Of a stretch of DNA of 7,916 bases, positions 1 through 6,419 are shown one piece after another. A model generated the notes under the pieces. It searched no databases, was not told the DNA's origin, and saw nothing but the letters and a program-made list of their open reading frames with translations. Where the stretch lies: the NCBI RefSeq assembly GCF_020741395.1, contig NZ_DYZA01000157.1, forward strand, positions 1 to 7,916, given 5' to 3'. A program made the position numbers and the translations under genes. The stretch's first letter is position 1. Each line of letters starts with the position of its first letter. Origin of the DNA: Mailhella massiliensis (GTDB lineage Bacteria > Desulfobacterota > Desulfovibrionia > Desulfovibrionales > Desulfovibrionaceae).

Positions 1-1
1 T

Positions 2-1606
2 ATTTTCGTCCTCCTCGTCGTTGTCATGACCTGGAAGGAATGGGGCATGACCATTCCCGTCGTGGTGCTCGCCACGCTGCTTTACGCCGTGTCCGGGCAG
101 CACCTCGGGGGCCTGTTCCGCCACTCCGGCATAGACCTGGAAAGGCTCGTCGGCTACACCAGCACCTACTTCATGGGGACGCTGGGCTCGCTTACCAGCC
201 TTTCGGCCACCATGATCTTCCACTTCATCCTTTTCGGGGCCCTGCTCCAGTGCCTGGGCGGCTTCAGCCTCATTGAAAAGCTCAGCCGGCTGGTGTGCAG
301 CCGCTTCGCTTCCGGCGCTTCCCAGACCGCCATTTACTCCAGCGCCTTCATCGGCATGATGACAGGTTCCGCCGCCGCCAACGTCGCCGTTACCGGCTCC
401 TTCACCATCCCCATGATGAAAAGCCGCGGCTACGACCCCAACTATGCCGGGGCCGTGGAAGCCGTGGCCTCCACAGGCGGACAGATACTCCCGCCCGTCA
501 TGGGCGTGGGCGCCTTCATCATGGCTTCCCTGGTGGGGCTGCCCTATGCGAAGATATGCATTGCCGCGCTTCTTCCCGCAATCATCTACTTCCTCCACCT
601 TTCCTTCAGCGTCACGGTCAGAAGCTGCCGCCTCGGCATGAAACGCTACGAGGCCGAACAGGAGGAAGAAGCGTCCTTCGGCAGGCAGATCATGCGTATT
701 TTCAGGGAACACGGCCACCTGCTCATCCCCATCGTCTTCCTCACCTGGCGCATCTTCGCCGGGGAAAGACCGGCCAGAGCCGCCGTCAACGCCAACTTCC
801 TGATGATAGGCGTCGCCTTCCTGCATGCGCTTGTCACCCGGCGGGGGCAGGCCGTACAGGCCATGAAGGAAGTGTGCGCCAACCTCTATAAAGGCCTGCT
901 CACCGGCGGGAAGGAAGGAGCGAAAATCGCCCTTGTACTCGGAGCGCTCGGCATTATCGTGGACATTTTCACCACAACAGGCTTCGGACAGAGGTTGAGC
1001 CACGCCATGATCGGCATTGCCGGGGGCAACGTGTTCATTCTGGTTTCCCTTGCCGCCGTGCTGACGCTCTTTTTCGGCATGGGCATGCCCACTCCGGGCG
1101 CCTACATGCTCACCGTGCTTCTCTCTGCTCCCGTGCTGATCAATTTCGGCTTCCCCGAACTTTCCGTACACATGTTCGTCTTCTATTTCGCCGTGATTGC
1201 CGCCATAACCCCGCCGGTGGCCATGGCCTCGCTGGTGGCGGTGGGCATATCGGGAGGTTCCTATATCTCCACTTGCCTTCAGGCGGTGCGGCTCGGCCTT
1301 CAGGGCTTCCTGCTGCCCGTGTTCTTCCTGTTCAGGCCGGAAACCCTGGCCCTTGAAAGCGCACCTCTTCAGGCCCTTATTTCCAACGGCTTTTTGCTGA
1401 TGAGCGGTATCGGCATGACTTTCATGCTTGAGGGCTTCTTCATCCGAAAGCTCGGCCTGTTCGGAAGGCTGGTCAGCCTTGCGGCCACGGCGTTCATTCT
1501 GTACCCGGACGACCTGCTCTCCGTCATAGGCTCACTGGCGCTCATACTCATCATGATCATCCAGCTCTATGCGGAAAAAAACGGAATCCGCACCGGCAAC
1601 GCTTAG
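2..1606 (+). CDS. TRAP transporter fused permease, 4TM/12TM type (C-terminal part, 5' end outside window)
   Basis: Integral membrane permease of a tripartite ATP-independent periplasmic transporter, importing a small solute delivered by a periplasmic binding protein and driven by an ion gradient. The reading frame is open from base 2 with hydrophobic residues before the first ATG (26), so the true start lies upstream; about 534 residues are visible. The protein is a chain of hydrophobic segments. Family hallmarks include TGSFTIPMMK, the STGGQILPPVMG stretch (about nt 467-508), GMGMPTPGAYM (about nt 1078-1110) and ITPPVAMASL (about nt 1207-1236), which match the large DctM-like half of fused TRAP permeases. 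Such fused permeases usually work with a TAXI-type binding protein, which would be expected upstream. A polar cytoplasmic loop lies around nt 635-705. It is the first visible gene of the operon, 70 bp before the M24 hydrolase. The family is confident; the substrate is unknown. Confidence 0.93.
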   Translation: MFVLLVVVMTWKEWGMTIPVVVLATLLYAVSGQHLGGLFRHSGIDLERLVGYTSTYFMGTLGSLTSLSATMIFHFILFGALLQCLGGFSLIEKLSRLVCSRFASGASQTAIYSSAFIGMMTGSAAANVAVTGSFTIPMMKSRGYDPNYAGAVEAVASTGGQILPPVMGVGAFIMASLVGLPYAKICIAALLPAIIYFLHLSFSVTVRSCRLGMKRYEAEQEEEASFGRQIMRIFREHGHLLIPIVFLTWRIFAGERPARAAVNANFLMIGVAFLHALVTRRGQAVQAMKEVCANLYKGLLTGGKEGAKIALVLGALGIIVDIFTTTGFGQRLSHAMIGIAGGNVFILVSLAAVLTLFFGMGMPTPGAYMLTVLLSAPVLINFGFPELSVHMFVFYFAVIAAITPPVAMASLVAVGISGGSYISTCLQAVRLGLQGFLLPVFFLFRPETLALESAPLQALISNGFLLMSGIGMTFMLEGFFIRKLGLFGRLVSLAATAFILYPDDLLSVIGSLALILIMIIQLYAEKNGIRTGNA

Positions 1607-1676
1607 GCCGTCTCACCCGGGGATCCCCCTCCGTTCCTTCCCCGCTTTCTGCAAAATGTTCTGAAAAGGAAATGCC

Positions 1677-2933
1677 ATGTCTGCAAACATGCCGAGACTG
1701 CAGGAGGCCATGTCGGCCTTCCGTCTGGATGCCGTCATTGCCTCCAGTGCGGAAAACACCGCATACCTCTCAGGGTTCCAGGGGCAACGCCCGTACTGCT
1801 TCCGGGAATTTACCATCGAAACTGCCGTTATCGTCACCCGGGGGGAAGCCTATGCCCCCTGCCTGATCCTCCCTGCCAATGATGCGGGCATACTCTGCCG
1901 CCACCCCGTGGAGGTGGAAGAAATCCGCACTTACGGCAATATATGGACCCGCGTTGAGGTCAACAGGCCGCTGACCGAGGCGGAAGCACGCTTTCAGGCC
2001 CTTATGACGGATACGGAACACCGGGCCGCAAGCTGTGCGGATGCGCTGGCACAGGCGCTGAAAAAGCGCGGCCTCTGCAAAGGGCGTGTGGGCCTGGACG
2101 CTGCAAGCCTCTCCCCTTCCACCGTCGGAAAACTGAAAGACATGTTCCCCGGCCTGGAGTTCCTCGAAGCAGGCCCCCTGATGCGCTATGTCCGCATGGT
2201 CAAAACCCCGGAAGAAACAGAAGCCCTGCGCGAAGCCGGCATACGCAACGAGCGGGCGGTGGAAAGGGTGCTTGAACAGGTAGGGGAAGGAGCTTCCGAA
2301 GCCGAACTGGCGGGCCTTTACATGAAGGGGATTGCCGAGCAAGGCGGCATATTTGAGTATTGGAACACGGCCGGCGGGCCGGAATCCTCCATGGCGCTCA
2401 TGTCTCCGGGCGCGTTCCGGCCCCCCTGTGCCCGCCGCCTGAAAAAAGGCGACCTCTACCGCTACGACGGCGGCAGTGTCTTTTACCGCTATCACGCCGA
2501 TGCCGGAGGCTGCGTTGTCGTGGGCAAGGCCAACGAAGAGCAACTGCGCATTTTCAGCGCCCTTTCTGCCGGTATGGAACGTATTTTCGAACTCCTGCGG
2601 CCGGGGGCCCTGCCTTCCGTCCTCCTCAGGGAAGCGGTGGCCCGTGTGGAGCAGGCCGGACTGGATAATTTCTCCCGAAGCTGCTTTTTCTGCGGCCACG
2701 GCATAGGGCTGGAAGCCAGGGATTACCCCACGTTCACCAGGCCTGTGACAACGGACGCGCCCTTCCTGCCCGGGACACTGGATCTTCCGCTGGAAGAAAA
2801 CATGGTCGTCAGCGTTGAACTGCCCTACGGGGAACTCGGCCTCGGGGGCTTCCAGATAGAATACACCCTTCTGATTACCTCCACCGGTGCGGAAAAGCTC
2901 TATCCGCACTCAAGAGAACTCCGCATCTGCTGA
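1677..2933 (+). CDS. M24 family metallohydrolase (Xaa-Pro peptidase-like, 'pita-bread' fold)
   Basis: A 418-residue cytoplasmic hydrolase. The start ATG follows an AGGA (1667-1670) with six bases between them. The N-terminal ~170 residues resemble the creatinase/prolidase N domain (SSAENTAYLSGF near residue 24). The C-terminal half is the catalytic M24 domain. All five canonical metal ligands can be placed: Asp264 (in YRYDGG), Asp275 (in YHADAGG), His341 (in CGHGIGLE), Glu381 (in SVELPYG) and Glu395 (in QIEYTL); the Asp-Asp spacing of 11 is standard. A second histidine normally found seven residues after the ligand His is Arg348 here, so activity may differ from a classical aminopeptidase P. 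M24 members also include non-peptidases such as creatinase, ectoine hydrolase (DoeA/EutD) and the DMSP lyase DddP. Lying between a TRAP permease and two amide hydrolases, it is more likely catabolic than a housekeeping peptidase; that is inference. Confidence 0.9.
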   Translation: MSANMPRLQEAMSAFRLDAVIASSAENTAYLSGFQGQRPYCFREFTIETAVIVTRGEAYAPCLILPANDAGILCRHPVEVEEIRTYGNIWTRVEVNRPLTEAEARFQALMTDTEHRAASCADALAQALKKRGLCKGRVGLDAASLSPSTVGKLKDMFPGLEFLEAGPLMRYVRMVKTPEETEALREAGIRNERAVERVLEQVGEGASEAELAGLYMKGIAEQGGIFEYWNTAGGPESSMALMSPGAFRPPCARRLKKGDLYRYDGGSVFYRYHADAGGCVVVGKANEEQLRIFSALSAGMERIFELLRPGALPSVLLREAVARVEQAGLDNFSRSCFFCGHGIGLEARDYPTFTRPVTTDAPFLPGTLDLPLEENMVVSVELPYGELGLGGFQIEYTLLITSTGAEKLYPHSRELRIC

Positions 2934-2958
2934 GAAAACACTCCCGGAGAAGCTTACC

Positions 2959-3765
2959 ATGGCTGAAATATTCCTGAACAGAATGACTTCCCCTGAAATC
3001 CGCGCCTGCATTGCCGATATCGACGCCGTCCTCATCCCCGTCGGAGCCACGGAACAGCACGGCCCCCATCTTGAACTTTCCTTCGACAGCCGCACGGCCG
3101 TGGAGCTGTGCAGGCGCACGGCCCTTGCCGTGCAGGAAAAAGGGGGCAGGGCTCTCGTTGCACCGGAAGTGCATTACGGCGTCTCGTGGTATCACATGAA
3201 CTATGCCGGAACCGTGAGCCTTTCGCACGAAACTTTCATGAGCGTCATACACGATATCGTCGTCAGTCTCGCCAGTCACGGATTCCGCAATCTCATTATC
3301 GTCAACGGGCACGGCGGAAACAGTTCCGCCCTGAGCACCTGCCTGGACCGGCTTTACCAGAAGGAGCATATCCGCGTCCTGCTCGCACAGTGGTTCACCA
3401 TGGCCGCCCCGGAAATCAAAAAGCTCGGAATGGTCTCGCCCATGCTGCATGCAGGAGAGGCGGAAACTTCCGTCGGCCTTGCTCTGGGTATGCCTGTACG
3501 GACAGACAAACTCCCTGCGGAGGAACACGGCCGCATGGAAAAACTCCGGCAGGCAGGCTATCCCGTTTCCGATCATATCTGCTATGACCCCATGTTCCGC
3601 GGATCCGGTGTGCTCACCCCCATGGACTTCATGGACGATATTTCCGACAGCGGCGCCATAGGCGATGCCGGGCTCGGTTCGGCGGAAAAGGGGCGGCAGA
3701 TACTCGCCTATACGGAACATGTCCTTACCAACCTCATTCTTGACCTTGCCGGCAGGAAATGCTGA
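2959..3765 (+). CDS. Creatininase family protein (metal-dependent amidohydrolase)
   Basis: A 268-residue protein of the creatininase fold, which hydrolyses cyclic or formyl amides using a dinuclear metal centre. I chose the ATG at 2959 because GGAG (2946-2949) precedes it at a good distance and the family motif then falls at the usual position; the in-frame ATG at 2887 lies inside the preceding gene. Ligand residues visible are Glu32 and His34 (GATEQHGPHLEL), Asp43 (SFDSRT), His118 (VNGHGGN) and Glu167 (HAGEAETS). Spacing Glu32/His34/Asp43 equals that of creatininase Glu34/His36/Asp45. Where true creatininase has Glu122, this protein has Gly120 (NGHGGN form), as in many relatives, so true creatinine hydrolysis is not assured. 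The family also includes FAPy deformylase and the mycofactocin peptidase MftE. It starts 25 bp after the M24 gene and ends 19 bp before the cyclase gene, so it is surely co-transcribed. Family confident, substrate unknown. Confidence 0.92.
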   Translation: MAEIFLNRMTSPEIRACIADIDAVLIPVGATEQHGPHLELSFDSRTAVELCRRTALAVQEKGGRALVAPEVHYGVSWYHMNYAGTVSLSHETFMSVIHDIVVSLASHGFRNLIIVNGHGGNSSALSTCLDRLYQKEHIRVLLAQWFTMAAPEIKKLGMVSPMLHAGEAETSVGLALGMPVRTDKLPAEEHGRMEKLRQAGYPVSDHICYDPMFRGSGVLTPMDFMDDISDSGAIGDAGLGSAEKGRQILAYTEHVLTNLILDLAGRKC

Positions 3766-3784
3766 CGCAAGCAAGGAGCCGACC

Positions 3785-4507
3785 ATGCCCGACGCTCATG
3801 CCTTTCAAGACCTGAAACATGCCAAACTCATCGACCTTACCCGCGAAATCTGCCACAAGATGCAGCGCCCCCCTTCCCATCCCAGCGTGGAAGTATGCAC
3901 CTTCAGCACCCATAACGACGTGCGTGTCGCCGACGGATATGAATTCACCTGTGCAACCCTGGCGCTGCACTTGGGGGATCATGCGGGCACCCATGTGGAC
4001 GCGCCCTACCATTTCGACCCGCAAAGCACCGTGACGGTGGAAAAAATGCCGCTGACCACCTTCCTGACGGAAGCCGTATGCCTCGACCTTTCCCATAAGC
4101 CGGATGAAAGCGACATTCTGCCCGAAGACCTGGAAAAAGCCGAAGCCGCCGCAGGCGTTGCCATACAGGAAGGGGATACCGTACTTCTGTATACGGGCTT
4201 TCACGACAGGCACGCAGGGACGGAAGCCTACCTTTCCAAGTTTCCGGGGCTGACCAAGGAAAGCGCTGTCTGGCTGGGCAAAAAGAAAATTTCCCTGTTC
4301 GGCGTTGAGCCCGTCAGTCCGGGCAGGCTCGGCCGCTCCAACTTCGAGGTTCACCATGTCTGCCGCGACATGGGCTTCACGCACATGGAAGGACTCGTCA
4401 ATCTCGACAAGCTGGTGGGCAAGGGAAGATTCCGTTTTATAGGCTTCCCCCTCCGCATCAGAGGCGGCACCGGCAGCCCCATCCGTGCTGTGGCGTGGCT
4501 TGAATAA
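3785..4507 (+). CDS. Cyclase family protein (kynurenine formamidase / isatin hydrolase-like metal hydrolase)
   Basis: A 240-residue member of the 'putative cyclase' family, whose characterised members hydrolyse amides (arylformamidase KynB) or open imide/lactam rings (isatin hydrolase) with a bound divalent metal. The signature HxGTHxDxPxH is complete: His66, His70, Asp72 and His76 in HAGTHVDAPYH. Further family features are the LIDLTREI start (near residue 15), DTVLLYTGF (about residue 134), LFGVEPVSP (the usual Asp after GV is Glu here) and HMEGLVNLDKL near the C-terminus. The start follows AAGGAG (3773-3778) by six bases; the frame is open further upstream but has no better start. It is the last gene of the operon, followed by a strong hairpin. 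Together with the creatininase-like and M24 proteins it suggests stepwise hydrolysis of a nitrogen-containing substrate; that pathway is inferred, not shown. Confidence 0.9.
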   Translation: MPDAHAFQDLKHAKLIDLTREICHKMQRPPSHPSVEVCTFSTHNDVRVADGYEFTCATLALHLGDHAGTHVDAPYHFDPQSTVTVEKMPLTTFLTEAVCLDLSHKPDESDILPEDLEKAEAAAGVAIQEGDTVLLYTGFHDRHAGTEAYLSKFPGLTKESAVWLGKKKISLFGVEPVSPGRLGRSNFEVHHVCRDMGFTHMEGLVNLDKLVGKGRFRFIGFPLRIRGGTGSPIRAVAWLE

Positions 4508-4515
4508 CCTTCTCC

Positions 4516-4543
4516 GTGCACGGCGGAAGCCTCCGCCGTGCAC
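4516..4543. terminator. Perfect 12-bp hairpin after the operon
   Basis: GTGCACGGCGGA, an AGCC loop, then the exact reverse complement TCCGCCGTGCAC, starting 9 bp after the cyclase stop codon. No T-run follows on either side, so it is not a textbook intrinsic terminator; it may protect the 3' end of the mRNA or terminate with help. The rest of the gap up to 4717 holds only a weak inverted repeat (about 4583-4598 with 4652-4667, CTGTATAT/ATATACAG cores) and no gene. I found no clear intrinsic terminator for the convergent IclR gene. Confidence 0.55.
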
Positions 4544-4717
4544 GCCTCGCCTCCCGGCTGAGCTGCAGGCCTGTACCGGGGGCTGTATATTTTTCCCGGC
4601 TTAGTTGTGCAGCCGATTGTTCCCGGGCCCGTGTCATGCCGCACCGGCCCTCCCGGAAGATATACAGGCAAGCGGACTGCGGACAGGATGCGCGGCGATG
4701 CCCTTTCTCCAGAAAAA

Positions 4718-5503
4718 TCACTCATCCCCGTCCGCATGCTCACAGGGCAGACAGGGGACGGTGCCGCGTATGTTGTCCATAATCTTCCGCGCGCATGCCT
4801 GCAGCTTTTCCACAAGACGCGGCATGCGTTCCGTATTAATGCGCGTATTCGGCCCTACGATGAAAAGGCAGGCAAGAAATTCATGGTAGAGCCCGTACAC
4901 GGGCACGGCCACGCCTCCGGCATCCTTCAGATATTCTCCGTGGGAAAGCGCAAAGCCCTGCTCGCGGATGCGGGAAAGTTCCCTCCGTGTTGCCTCGCGA
5001 TCCATCACTGTAGTGCCGGTAAACCTGATAAAGGGTGCGGACTGAAGATAGTCGTCTATCCAGGCATCGGGCTGATGGGCGAGCAGCATTTTACGGAACG
5101 CCCCGCAGTGCAGAGGCACGGCGATATTGAGACTGTCGATGATTTTAAGCGGCTGCGGCCCCATGATTTTCTGAATGATGATGGGGCTGCCGTCTTTAAA
5201 AACGCTCAGGCCTATGTCTTCCATAGTGTCCTGCGCCAGCTCCTGCATGGGGCCTCGGGAGACCTCCACCAGGGAAGGCGGATAGGGAACCTGCAAACTG
5301 AGTGTGAGGAGATGGCGGCCCAGCCGATAGGTTTTGCTCCCGGCCTGCTGCTCAAGAAAACCGTAGGAAATCAGTGAAAGAATAATGCGCAGAGCCGTAT
5401 TGCAGGGAAGATCCACCGCCTTGCTGATTTCCGAAAGAGTCATGCCGTTCCCGTCGGCAACGACGTCAAGGATGCGAACGGCTCTGTCAAGGACACGGAT
5501 CAT
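4718..5503 (-). CDS. IclR family transcriptional regulator
   Basis: A 261-residue DNA-binding regulator. The N-terminal ~60 residues (starting MIRVLDRAVRILD) form the winged helix-turn-helix: MTLSEISKAVDLP followed by the recognition segment NTALRIILSLISYGFLE. The rest fits the IclR effector-binding domain, with the FRKMLLAHQP segment near residue 135 and EQGFALSHGEYLKDAGGVAVPV near residue 185. The end carries a CLPC motif (TVPCLPCEH) of unknown meaning. The start ATG has only a weak ribosome site (GCAGG about 8 bases upstream), but no better start is present and the HTH begins where expected. The gene converges on the TRAP/hydrolase operon and probably controls it in response to the substrate or an intermediate; the operon promoter is outside the window. 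Family confident, target inferred. Confidence 0.92.
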   Translation of the reverse strand: MIRVLDRAVRILDVVADGNGMTLSEISKAVDLPCNTALRIILSLISYGFLEQQAGSKTYRLGRHLLTLSLQVPYPPSLVEVSRGPMQELAQDTMEDIGLSVFKDGSPIIIQKIMGPQPLKIIDSLNIAVPLHCGAFRKMLLAHQPDAWIDDYLQSAPFIRFTGTTVMDREATRRELSRIREQGFALSHGEYLKDAGGVAVPVYGLYHEFLACLFIVGPNTRINTERMPRLVEKLQACARKIMDNIRGTVPCLPCEHADGDE

Positions 5504-5520
5504 GGCTATGCCTGCTTGTC

Positions 5521-5546
5521 TTAGAGGGGAATTTTCGTTTTTCTAA
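5521..5546. promoter_or_regulatory. Candidate operator dyad at the IclR promoter
   Basis: Outer arms TTAGA (5521-5525) and TCTAA (5542-5546) enclose an A/T-rich core with GAATTTTC and GTTTTTC. The dyad covers the -10 element and the likely start site, a position suited to autorepression. IclR-type regulators bind short palindromes of this size, but binding here is inferred. Confidence 0.4.
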
Positions 5547-5568
5547 GCGGAATAACACTACTTGTCAA
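5540..5568 (-). promoter_or_regulatory. Sigma-70-type promoter of the IclR gene
   Basis: On the - strand there is a perfect -35 TTGACA (5563-5568), a 17-bp spacer and a -10 TAGAAA (5540-5545, 4 of 6 consensus). It lies 37-65 bp upstream of the IclR start codon. No other promoter of this quality is visible in the gap. Confidence 0.65.
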
Positions 5569-5825
5569 TTGCGATACGGCATGCCCCCTCCATGCACTAT
5601 GCCCTGAGGCCGCCCTCCCCGGTGTTTTCCTGAAAATCTCGGCGCATACCGCCCTCCCGGGGAGGGGCTCATCCGGCGAGCCTCCGCGCACAAGGCCGTT
5701 TCATCGAAAACGTACCTGTTCCTTATTCATAGTTTTCGCTTTACCGGCAGCGGCAAAAGCGCTCGGGCCCCGGAGCTTTCCCCCCTGCCCTTTGCATGCA
5801 CAACAGCGTGGCCGGCCGCAGGGTT
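5569..5825. other. Non-coding gap between IclR promoter and tRNA repeat region
   Basis: No gene seen. It contains a short GC-rich palindrome (CCCTCCC 5652-5658 with GGGAGGG 5660-5666), a repeated CCGCCCTCCC word (about 5610 and 5650), and an inverted pair CGAAAAC (5705-5711) / GTTTTCG (5732-5738). At 5765-5778 the words GGGCCCCGGAGCTT match part of the structured repeat found at 6360 and 6700, so the left edge of the repeat region probably reaches here. Confidence 0.5.
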
Positions 5826-5905
5826 CCGCTCTGCCGACCTTCCTTAAAAAACGCTTTTCTTATGCTTCGGCCCGCATGCGCAGGACACACTGTACGGGCG
5901 CGACC
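5826..5905 (-). repeat. Partial copy R1 of the tRNA-Ser upstream region plus first ~18 nt of the tRNA
   Basis: Bases 5844-5903 closely match the DNA immediately upstream of the intact tRNA-Ser (6557-6618), including AAACGCTTTTCTTATG, CGGCCCG and GCAGGACACACTGTACGGGCGCG. Bases 5826-5843 match the 5' end of the tRNA (CCGCTCTGCC then CCTTCC on the + strand), after which similarity stops. The copy is joined directly to the integrase fragment at 5906-5911, so it is a rearrangement product rather than a working tRNA. Confidence 0.75.
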
Positions 5906-5941
5906 GTACAGCGCTTTTACCTTGGAATCCGTCAACGGCAT
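5906..5941 (-). pseudogene. 5' remnant of a P4-type tyrosine integrase (DUF4102 N-terminus)
   Basis: Reading leftwards from ATG at 5941 gives MPLTDSKVKAL, the typical opening of P4-like integrases whose N-terminal arm-binding domain (DUF4102) begins with M-x-LTD-x-K-V/I-xAL. An AGGAAG lies seven to nine bases upstream on the same strand, so the start is real. After about 11 codons the frame runs into the R1 repeat copy and the integrase is lost; the continuing open frame to 5741 is repeat sequence, not integrase. Such integrases normally lie beside the 3' end of a tRNA used as attachment site and point away from it, exactly the position here relative to the decayed tRNA-Ser copy. The identification rests on a short stretch, but context supports it strongly. 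Confidence 0.65.
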
Positions 5942-5951
5942 GGGAACTTCC

Positions 5952-6013
5952 TGTTGGTATCTCGACTTTCCAGACCCCAGGCGCTGGAACAGATACCGAC
6001 AGAAGTACCAACA
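5952..6013. promoter_or_regulatory. Three TACCRACA words in the integrase leader (candidate Int arm sites)
   Basis: TACCGACA (5994-6001) and TACCAACA (6006-6013) are direct repeats 12 bp apart, and TGTTGGTA (5952-5959) is the same word inverted. The inverted copy extends to an 11-base match with one difference (TGTTGGTATCT 5952-5962 with AGATACCGACA 5991-6001). Repeated short sites between att and int are typical of arm-type integrase binding sites; the function is inferred. Confidence 0.45.
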
Positions 6014-6055
6014 AAAAACGGCGGCGTCCACGCACTACCGCAGATAACGCCGTTT
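6010..6055 (-). terminator. Hairpin with T-run in front of the integrase leader
   Basis: On the - strand AAACGGCG (6055-6048) pairs with CGCCGTTT (6023-6016) across a 24-base loop and is followed by further Ts (TTTTTTG). It may be a second, weaker terminator in tandem with that at 6070-6120, or a leader structure of the lost integrase gene. Confidence 0.4.
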
Positions 6056-6069
6056 CATGACAGACAAAC

Positions 6070-6120
6070 GGAAAAGAAAAAAGAAAGTCCCCGCAGATGG
6101 TTACAGACTACGGGGAACTT
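6070..6120 (-). terminator. Intrinsic terminator after the decayed tRNA-Ser copy
   Basis: On the - strand, arm AAGTTCCCCGTAG (6120-6108) and arm CTGCGGGGACTT (6096-6085) form a ~12-bp stem with one bulge and an 11-base loop, followed by TTCTTTTTTCTTTT. It starts 16 bases after the 3' end of the tRNA remnant, the normal place for a tRNA terminator. Its sequence differs from the terminator of the intact tRNA. Confidence 0.75.
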
Positions 6121-6135
6121 CTATAGATTTTTTCC

Positions 6136-6220
6136 CGGCGGAAGGAGAGAGATTTGCCCCCCCCCGGAGGGCCTCAACGGATTTCAAGACCGCCCCATGC
6201 AGCCGCTCTGCCCTCCTTTA
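6136..6220 (-). pseudogene. Decayed tRNA-Ser(UGA) copy
   Basis: Aligns over its whole length with the intact tRNA-Ser at 6469-6556 and keeps the anticodon region CGGTCTTGAAATCCG unchanged. It has lost function signals: the first two acceptor bases changed (TA for GG) so they no longer pair, T-loop TTCAAAT became GGCAAAT, the variable arm lost several bases, and the terminal CCA became CCG. The shared word at the 3' end is CTCTCCTTCCGCC. Its terminator and upstream region remain, so it was probably once a working gene or an attachment-site copy. Confidence 0.8.
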
Positions 6221-6412
6221 AAGACGCTTTTCTTATGCTTCGGCCCGCATGCTCCGGGCACGCTGTACGGGTGCAAGGCTTGCGCACTCCTTCGTTGCTC
6301 ACGGAGCGAGTGAATCGCGGCTGCGCGGCCCTCGCGGCCCGGCCGCCTGAAGGCTGGCCGGGGGCCCCGGAGCTTCGGGACAAGGCCCGGCTCCGGCAAT
6401 CCCTGCCTTCGG
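6221..6412 (-). repeat. Repeat copy R2 (modules A-B-C) upstream of the decayed tRNA-Ser
   Basis: Duplicates 6557-6752. The 81 bases 6331-6411 match 6671-6751 with one difference, at a fixed offset of 340; the rest (6221-6330) is similar with scattered changes. Module A contains two strong adjacent hairpins: CCGGAGC/GCTCCGG (6367-6396) with an inner CGGG/CCCG stem, and CCCGGCCGCC...GGCTGGCCGGG (6338-6362). No coding potential is credible here; open frames across it are by-products of GC richness. Confidence 0.85.
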
Positions 6413-6419
6413 CATACGC

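Noticed and set aside
1770..2909. 379-residue open frame on the - strand
   Set aside because: It is the antisense shadow of the M24 gene; it has no ribosome site or family motifs, while the + strand frame has all catalytic residues.
1677..2933. Creatinase to pair with the creatininase-family gene
   Set aside because: Creatinase lacks the metal ligands, whereas this protein keeps all five; a creatinine pathway is therefore not supported by sequence.
2887..2958. Upstream in-frame start for the creatininase-family gene
   Set aside because: It lies inside the M24 coding region; ATG 2959 has a good ribosome site and sets the family motif at the normal position.
2875..3786. 303-residue - strand frame opposite the creatininase gene
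   Set aside because: Shadow of the creatininase-family gene, whose + strand motifs are unmistakable.
3734..4543. 269-residue - strand frame opposite the cyclase gene
   Set aside because: Shadow frame; the + strand carries the complete HxGTHxDxPxH signature.
4607..5377. 256-residue + strand frame opposite the IclR gene
   Set aside because: Antisense to a clear IclR regulator; no recognisable domain and no ribosome site.
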